This document shows, one piece after another, positions 60,206-64,000 of a stretch of 64,000 nucleotides of DNA. The notes under the pieces are model-generated. The model did not search any database. It saw only the letters and a program-made list of their open reading frames with translations, and was not told the origin of the DNA. The stretch's first letter is position 1, and the number at the start of each line of letters is the position of its first letter. This DNA is from Actinacidiphila acididurans. GTDB taxonomy: Bacteria > Actinomycetota > Actinomycetes > Streptomycetales > Streptomycetaceae. Location: the NCBI RefSeq assembly GCF_016918855.1, contig NZ_JADKYB010000011.1, positions 186,001 through 250,000 on the forward strand. Direction: 5' to 3'. The position numbers and the translations under genes were made by a program.

Positions 60206-60776
60206 CCTCGCCTGGTCCGAGGGGAGCTGGCTGAACCCGCCGGCCGCCGCCACCGAGGACGGCGCCGCCCTGCTGGTCGACGCCCGTGAGGGCAGCGACT
60301 TCTGGCGCACCACCGGTTACGGCTTCGTCCGCGACGACGGTCACGCCCTGCTCACCCCGTTCCCGGCCGGCACCGCGGTCGAGGTGGCCTTCACCGCCGG
60401 CTTCACCGAGTCGTTCGACCAGGCCGGTGTCCTGGTCCGGGTGAGCCCGCAGACCTGGATCAAGGCGGGCGTGGAGTTCTCCGACGGCGAGCTGCAGCTC
60501 GGCGCGGTGGTCACGCACGGTGCCTCCGACTGGTCGCTCGCGCCGGTGCCGGAGTGGGCGGGCCGTGACGTCACGGTACGGGTCAGCCGGTCCGGTGACG
60601 CGGTGACGGTCCGCGCCCGGTGCGCCGACCAGCCCTGGCGCACGGTTCGGCTCGCCCACCTGGACCCGGCGGCCGAGGCCACGGCCGGCCTCTACTGCTG
60701 CGCGCCCAGCCGCGCGGGCCTGCGGGTGCGCTTCACCCGCCTGTCCACCGGCCCGGCCGACACCTCGCTGCACTGA
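60123..60776 (+). CDS. DUF1349 (concanavalin-like) domain protein
   Basis: A protein of up to 217 residues. After a Ser/Pro/Thr-rich start the DUF1349 beta-sandwich runs from about 28: TRDLAWSEGSWLNPPAAATEDGAALLVDAREGSDFWRTTGYGF, GVLVRVSPQTWIKAGVEFSDGELQLGAVVTHGASDWS, and PSRAGLRVRFTRLS. It is probably a carbohydrate-binding or isomerase-like regulator, as in its relatives. The GTG at 60123 would overlap the upstream gene by 83 bp; a GTG at 60186 gives a shorter protein and a 20-bp overlap. The domain is intact either way. Confidence 0.85.
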   Translation: MSSSSPSTPSGPTASAPPASPVPPATRDLAWSEGSWLNPPAAATEDGAALLVDAREGSDFWRTTGYGFVRDDGHALLTPFPAGTAVEVAFTAGFTESFDQAGVLVRVSPQTWIKAGVEFSDGELQLGAVVTHGASDWSLAPVPEWAGRDVTVRVSRSGDAVTVRARCADQPWRTVRLAHLDPAAEATAGLYCCAPSRAGLRVRFTRLSTGPADTSLH

Positions 60777-60805
60777 GCCCGTACGGATCCCCGTGGCGCC
60801 GCCGC

Positions 60806-61444
60806 TCACCCCGCCTCGCGCAGCACCCCGTCCAGCAGCCGCGACCACTGGCCGACGATCCCGGCCCGCCGGGCCGAGTCGTCGCTGAGCAGGTTGGCCA
60901 GGCCCAGGCCGCGGGCCATGTCCAGGGTGCCCTGGACGGTCTCCCGCACGCCGGGGCGCGACTCGTCGGCGCCCAGGAACTCCACCGCCAGCCGGTGGGC
61001 CTCCCGGCCCATGTGCGCTTCCAGGGCGGTCACCCCGGGCCGCAGTGCCTCCTGTTCGCCGGCCGCCACCCACAGGTGCAGGGCGGCGCGGAACAGCGGT
61101 CCGGTGTAGACGGAGACCAGCATGTCGACCACCGCGTACGTACGGTCCGGGCCCTCGCGGGGCAGGGCGCGGGCCCGTTCGCGGACGGTGGTCAGCCACT
61201 GTTCGGCCATGTGCGCGATGGCGGCGGTGAAGAGTTCCTCGCGGGTGCGGAAGTGGTGCTGGGCGGCGCCCCTGGACACTCCGGCCCGGGTGCACACCAC
61301 TGCCACGGTGCTGCCCGACCAGCCGTGTTCGGCCAGGCAGGCCACCGCGGCGGCCAGTATGCGCTGCCGGGTCGCCCGGCTGCGGTCCTGCTTGGGGGCG
61401 CGCTCGGTCACGTGGTCCGTCACGTGGCCGGTCACAGCGCCCAT
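60806..61444 (-). CDS. TetR family transcriptional regulator
   Basis: A 212-residue repressor with the N-terminal HTH TRQRILAAAVACLAEHGWSGSTVAVVCTRAGVSRGAAQHHFRTREELFTAAIAH and a helical ligand domain (about 75-212). Starts at ATG 61444 or GTG 61435 (GTGA overlap with the upstream stop) are both plausible. It is the last gene of the catabolic unit and probably represses it in response to an acyl-CoA. Confidence 0.93.
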   Translation of the reverse strand: MGAVTGHVTDHVTERAPKQDRSRATRQRILAAAVACLAEHGWSGSTVAVVCTRAGVSRGAAQHHFRTREELFTAAIAHMAEQWLTTVRERARALPREGPDRTYAVVDMLVSVYTGPLFRAALHLWVAAGEQEALRPGVTALEAHMGREAHRLAVEFLGADESRPGVRETVQGTLDMARGLGLANLLSDDSARRAGIVGQWSRLLDGVLREAG

Positions 61445-62175
61445 GGCGGCTGCCGCCGCTCCAGCAGCGCCCGTACGCCCTCGGCGGCCTCCGCGGAGGC
61501 GAACAGCCGGGCGCTGCGGGCGGCCAGGTCCGGGCCGTCGGCGGCCAGCCGCCGGAGCAGCGGCGCGACGGTCAGCTCCTTGGTGGCGGCCAGGCCCTGC
61601 GGGGAGGCGGCGCGCAGCCCGGCGAGGATGCCGTCGAGCGCGTCCTCGGGGGCGGTCACCAGCCCGATCCGCACTGCCTCGGCGGTGCCGAAGGTCTCCC
61701 CGGTCAGGAACCAGCGGGCCGCCGCCCGCTCGTCGCCGCGCACCAGCACCGGCACCGAGGCCACCGCGGGGGCCAGTCCCAGCCGGGACTCGCTGAAGGC
61801 GAAGGTCGCGCTCTCGCCGGCCACGCTGATGTCGCAGGCCGCGAGCAGCCCGAGCCCGCCGGCCCGTACGTGCCCGGCCGCCCGCGCCACGACCGGCTTG
61901 GGCAGCTCCGCGATCTGCCGCATCAGCTCCACCAGCACCACCGGGCCGCGCTCCGGCCCGTCGGCCTTCAGGTCCGCGCCGGCCGAGAAGGTGGTCCCGG
62001 TGTGGGTGAGCAGCACCGCCCGTACGCCGTCCTCGCCGGCCGCCGTGTCGAGCGCCGCGATCAGCTCGCCGACCAGCGCGGCCGACAGCGCGTTGCGGTT
62101 GTGCGGCGAGTCGAGGGTGAGGACGGCGATGCCCCGGTCGGTGTCCCGGCGCACCAAGGGCGCGGTGGTGGTCAC
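61432..62175 (-). CDS. enoyl-CoA hydratase family protein
   Basis: A 247-residue crotonase-fold enzyme. FSAGADLKADG and AAGHVRAGGLGLLAACDISVAG are the CoA and oxyanion segments. One catalytic Glu is kept in FAFSESRLGL, but the other is Gly in GGLG, so hydration activity is less certain. GTG 62175 follows a GGAG site. It lies downstream of an acyl-CoA dehydrogenase and overlaps the TetR start. Confidence 0.9.
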   Translation of the reverse strand: MTTTAPLVRRDTDRGIAVLTLDSPHNRNALSAALVGELIAALDTAAGEDGVRAVLLTHTGTTFSAGADLKADGPERGPVVLVELMRQIAELPKPVVARAAGHVRAGGLGLLAACDISVAGESATFAFSESRLGLAPAVASVPVLVRGDERAAARWFLTGETFGTAEAVRIGLVTAPEDALDGILAGLRAASPQGLAATKELTVAPLLRRLAADGPDLAARSARLFASAEAAEGVRALLERRQPPWAL

Positions 62176-62338
62176 GGGCGGACTCCTGTCGTACGCGATG
62201 GTGTCTGCGGGAACTGCGGGCCTGCGCGAACCGCAGGCGTGCGGAACGTGTAGCGGCCATGCGGATCGTACGGTCCGCGCGGCGCGTCCGGCGCACGGCC
62301 CCACGGGCGGGTCGGGACGAGCGGCGCTCGGCGGGCGC

Positions 62339-63529
62339 TCAGTAGGACTTGGGCAGGCCCAGCGTGTGCTGGGCGACGAAGTTGAGCACCATCTCGCGGC
62401 TGACCGGGGCGATACGGCTCACCCGGGACGCGGTGAGCAGGGACGCGAGGCCGTACTCGCTGGTCAGCCCGTTGCCGCCGAGGGTGTGGATGGCCTGGTC
62501 CACCGCCTTGGCGACCGCTTCCCCGGCCGCGTACTTGGCCATGTTCGCCGCCTCGCCCGCGGCCTCGTCGTCGCCCGCGTCGTAGAGGAACGCGGCCTTC
62601 TGCATCATCAGCCGGGCCAGTTCCAGGTCGATCCGGGCCTGGGCCAGCGGGTGGGCGACGGCCTGGTGGGCGCCGATCGGGGTCTGCCACACCTGCCGGG
62701 TGCGGGCGTAGGCCACGGCGCGCTCCAGCGCGAAGCGGCCCAGGCCGATGGAGAAGGCGGCGGTCATCACCCGCTCGGGGTTGAGCCCGGCGAACAGCTG
62801 GAGCAGCCCGGCGTCCTCGTCGCCGATCAGCGCGTCGGCCGGCAGCGCCACGTCGTCCAGGAACAGCTGGAACTGCTTCTCCGGCGCCGCCACCTCCATC
62901 TCGATCCGCCGGTAGTCGAAGCCGGGCGTGTTCCGCTCGACCACGAACAGGCACGGCTTGAGCCGGCCGGTGCGGGCGTCTTCGGTGCGGCCCACGATCA
63001 AGGTGGCGTCGGCGATGTCCACCCCGGAGATGAACACCTTGCGGCCGGTCAGCAGCCAGCCGCCGGTGTCCGGGTCGCGGCGGGCGGTGGTGGTGATCCG
63101 GTGCGAGTTGGAGCCCGCGTCCGGCTCGGTGATGCCGAACGCCATCCGCAGGGAGCCGTCGGCCAGCCCGGGCAGCCAGCGCTCCTTCTGCTTCCTGGTG
63201 CCGAAGCGGGCGATCACCGTGCCGCAGATGGCGGGGGAGACCACGAGCAGCAGCAGCGGGCAGCCGGCCGCGCCCAGTTCCTCCAGCACGATGGACAGCT
63301 CCGCCAGGCCGCCGCCCCCGCCGCCGTATTCCTCCGGCAGGTTCACCCCGAGGTAGCCGAGCCGGCCGGCCTCCTGCCACAGTTCGTCGGTCTGCCGGTC
63401 CTCGCGCACGGCCGCCAGGAAGTAGTCCCGGCCGTAGCGGCGGCCGAGTTCGCCCACCGCGCGGCGCAGCGCCCGCCGCTCCTCGCTCTCCAGCAGCGCG
63501 TTGTCGAAGGTGTCCCCGACGGTGCTCAT
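62339..63529 (-). CDS. acyl-CoA dehydrogenase
   Basis: A 396-residue flavoenzyme. GITEPDAGSNSHRITTTARRD is the FAD/substrate signature; LTGRKVFISGVDIAD, QVWQTPIGAHQAVAHPLAQARIDLELARLM and AVDQAIHTLGGNGLTSEYG complete the fold, with the likely base Glu in the last. Its ATG at 63529 overlaps the stop of the biotin carboxylase-type gene as ATGA. It fits a branched-chain or terpenoid acyl-CoA degradation unit. Confidence 0.94.
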   Translation of the reverse strand: MSTVGDTFDNALLESEERRALRRAVGELGRRYGRDYFLAAVREDRQTDELWQEAGRLGYLGVNLPEEYGGGGGGLAELSIVLEELGAAGCPLLLLVVSPAICGTVIARFGTRKQKERWLPGLADGSLRMAFGITEPDAGSNSHRITTTARRDPDTGGWLLTGRKVFISGVDIADATLIVGRTEDARTGRLKPCLFVVERNTPGFDYRRIEMEVAAPEKQFQLFLDDVALPADALIGDEDAGLLQLFAGLNPERVMTAAFSIGLGRFALERAVAYARTRQVWQTPIGAHQAVAHPLAQARIDLELARLMMQKAAFLYDAGDDEAAGEAANMAKYAAGEAVAKAVDQAIHTLGGNGLTSEYGLASLLTASRVSRIAPVSREMVLNFVAQHTLGLPKSY

Positions 63530-64000
63530 GGTCCCATGCCCTCCTTGACGCCGCCCCTTTTGACGACAGCCTCGGCGACGTCCTCCTTGACGACGGCGAG
63601 TACGGCGCCGAGTTCGACCGGCCGGCCCACCTCGGCGGCGAGTTCGGTGAGCGTCCCGGTGACCGGGGCGGTGATCACGTGCTCCATCTTCATCGCCTCC
63701 AGCCACAGCAGCGGCCGCCCGGCCTCGACCCGGTCACCCGGCGCGAAGGCACCGATCCGCACGACCGTGCCGGGCATCGGCGCCCGCAGCGAGCCGGCCG
63801 CGACGTGCTGTTCCGGGTCCGGCCAGGGCGGCAGGGCGGTCAGCGCGTACGAGCCGAGCGCGGAGTCGACGAACACCCGCTCGCCGTAGGCGGCGACTGC
63901 GAACTCCCGCCGCACACCTGCGACTTCGAGCACCACCCGGTCCGGCGCGGCGGCCACCACGACGGTGCCGGGCACGTCCTGCGCGGCCAGGCCGGCCCGG
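63526..64000 (-). CDS. acyl-CoA carboxylase alpha chain, C-terminal part with biotin carrier domain (5' end outside window)
   Basis: The last 157 residues of a biotin-dependent carboxylase. The frame is open to the right edge. MPGTVVRIGAFAPGDRVEAGRPLLWLEAMKMEHVITAPVTGTL is the biotinyl domain with Lys in EAMKMEH. The segment before it, GERVFVDSALGSYALTALPPW, is the linker region of 3-methylcrotonyl- or geranyl-type alpha chains. It is co-translated with the acyl-CoA dehydrogenase (ATGA overlap), as in leucine- or isoprenoid-degradation operons. Confidence 0.92.
   Translation of the reverse strand, partial: RAGLAAQDVPGTVVVAAAPDRVVLEVAGVRREFAVAAYGERVFVDSALGSYALTALPPWPDPEQHVAAGSLRAPMPGTVVRIGAFAPGDRVEAGRPLLWLEAMKMEHVITAPVTGTLTELAAEVGRPVELGAVLAVVKEDVAEAVVKRGGVKEGMGP

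Overview
The window looks like chromosomal DNA of a streptomycete or close relative (Streptomyces, Kitasatospora, Actinacidiphila type). The reasons are very high G+C with strong third-position GC bias, many GTG starts and 4-bp ATGA/GTGA overlaps, several apparently leaderless genes, only two in-frame TTA codons among about 57 protein genes, mycothiol-type enzymes, and copies of the familiar streptomycete intergenic repeats around GGGGCGCGGGGAACTGCGCG. No phage, plasmid, insertion sequence, CRISPR array, PKS or NRPS is visible. Two tRNA genes are present: Leu-GAG and initiator Met.

Layout. 1-6.5 kb: a truncated S9 peptidase, an LD-carboxypeptidase followed by an 18-bp tandem repeat, a response regulator/histidine kinase pair, an M14-like peptidase and a small LapA-type membrane protein. 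6.5-13.8 kb: GNAT, exonuclease III, Mut7-C protein, an ArsR/SRPBCC pair with a perfect inverted repeat in front, a secreted thaumatin-like protein, an alpha/beta hydrolase and an L,D-transpeptidase. 13.8-20.4 kb: secreted PI-PLC-like protein, AzlC/AzlD exporter opposite an XRE-cupin regulator with shared operator-like repeats, a crotonase, a LysR regulator and allantoicase. 20.5-31.4 kb: ankyrin protein, lipoprotein, mycothiol-dependent-type enzyme, DUF5107 protein, SseB-like protein, PAP2-diacylglycerol kinase fusion, an aminotransferase-fold protein that has lost its PLP lysine, two metallo-beta-lactamase-fold hydrolases and a DedA protein. 31.5-35.2 kb: holin-like/alkaline phosphatase fusion, a Clp-N/HTH protein with two identical operators over a leaderless promoter, and a methyltransferase.

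35.4-42.9 kb holds the most unusual locus: three translationally coupled genes. They encode a two-helix SLATT-type membrane protein, a 1546-residue EssC-like FtsK/SpoIIIE ATPase that lacks the usual membrane helices and ends in a STAND-like ATPase, and a second STAND-like ATPase fused to a metallophosphoesterase. No type VII secretion partner is nearby. I infer a membrane-linked NTPase/nuclease or phosphodiesterase conflict system. The ATPase gene carries one of the two TTA codons. Its 3' flank is a block of repeats.

43-64 kb: long-chain acyl-CoA ligase, FdhD, chorismate mutase, tRNA-Leu, a TrmB/LuxR regulator with the other TTA codon, a MarR regulator, a cupin protein, then an AvrD homologue, a P-loop kinase and a DHA2 exporter. 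The avrD and exporter promoters carry matching inverted repeats, so these genes look like a small co-regulated export or signal module. They are followed by a 32-residue ORF divergent from a P450, a class IV aminotransferase, pseudouridine catabolism genes (psuG and a PfkB kinase), initiator tRNA-Met, DUF6343, GNAT and DUF1349 proteins, and a TetR / enoyl-CoA hydratase / acyl-CoA dehydrogenase / acyl-CoA carboxylase catabolic operon that runs off the right edge.
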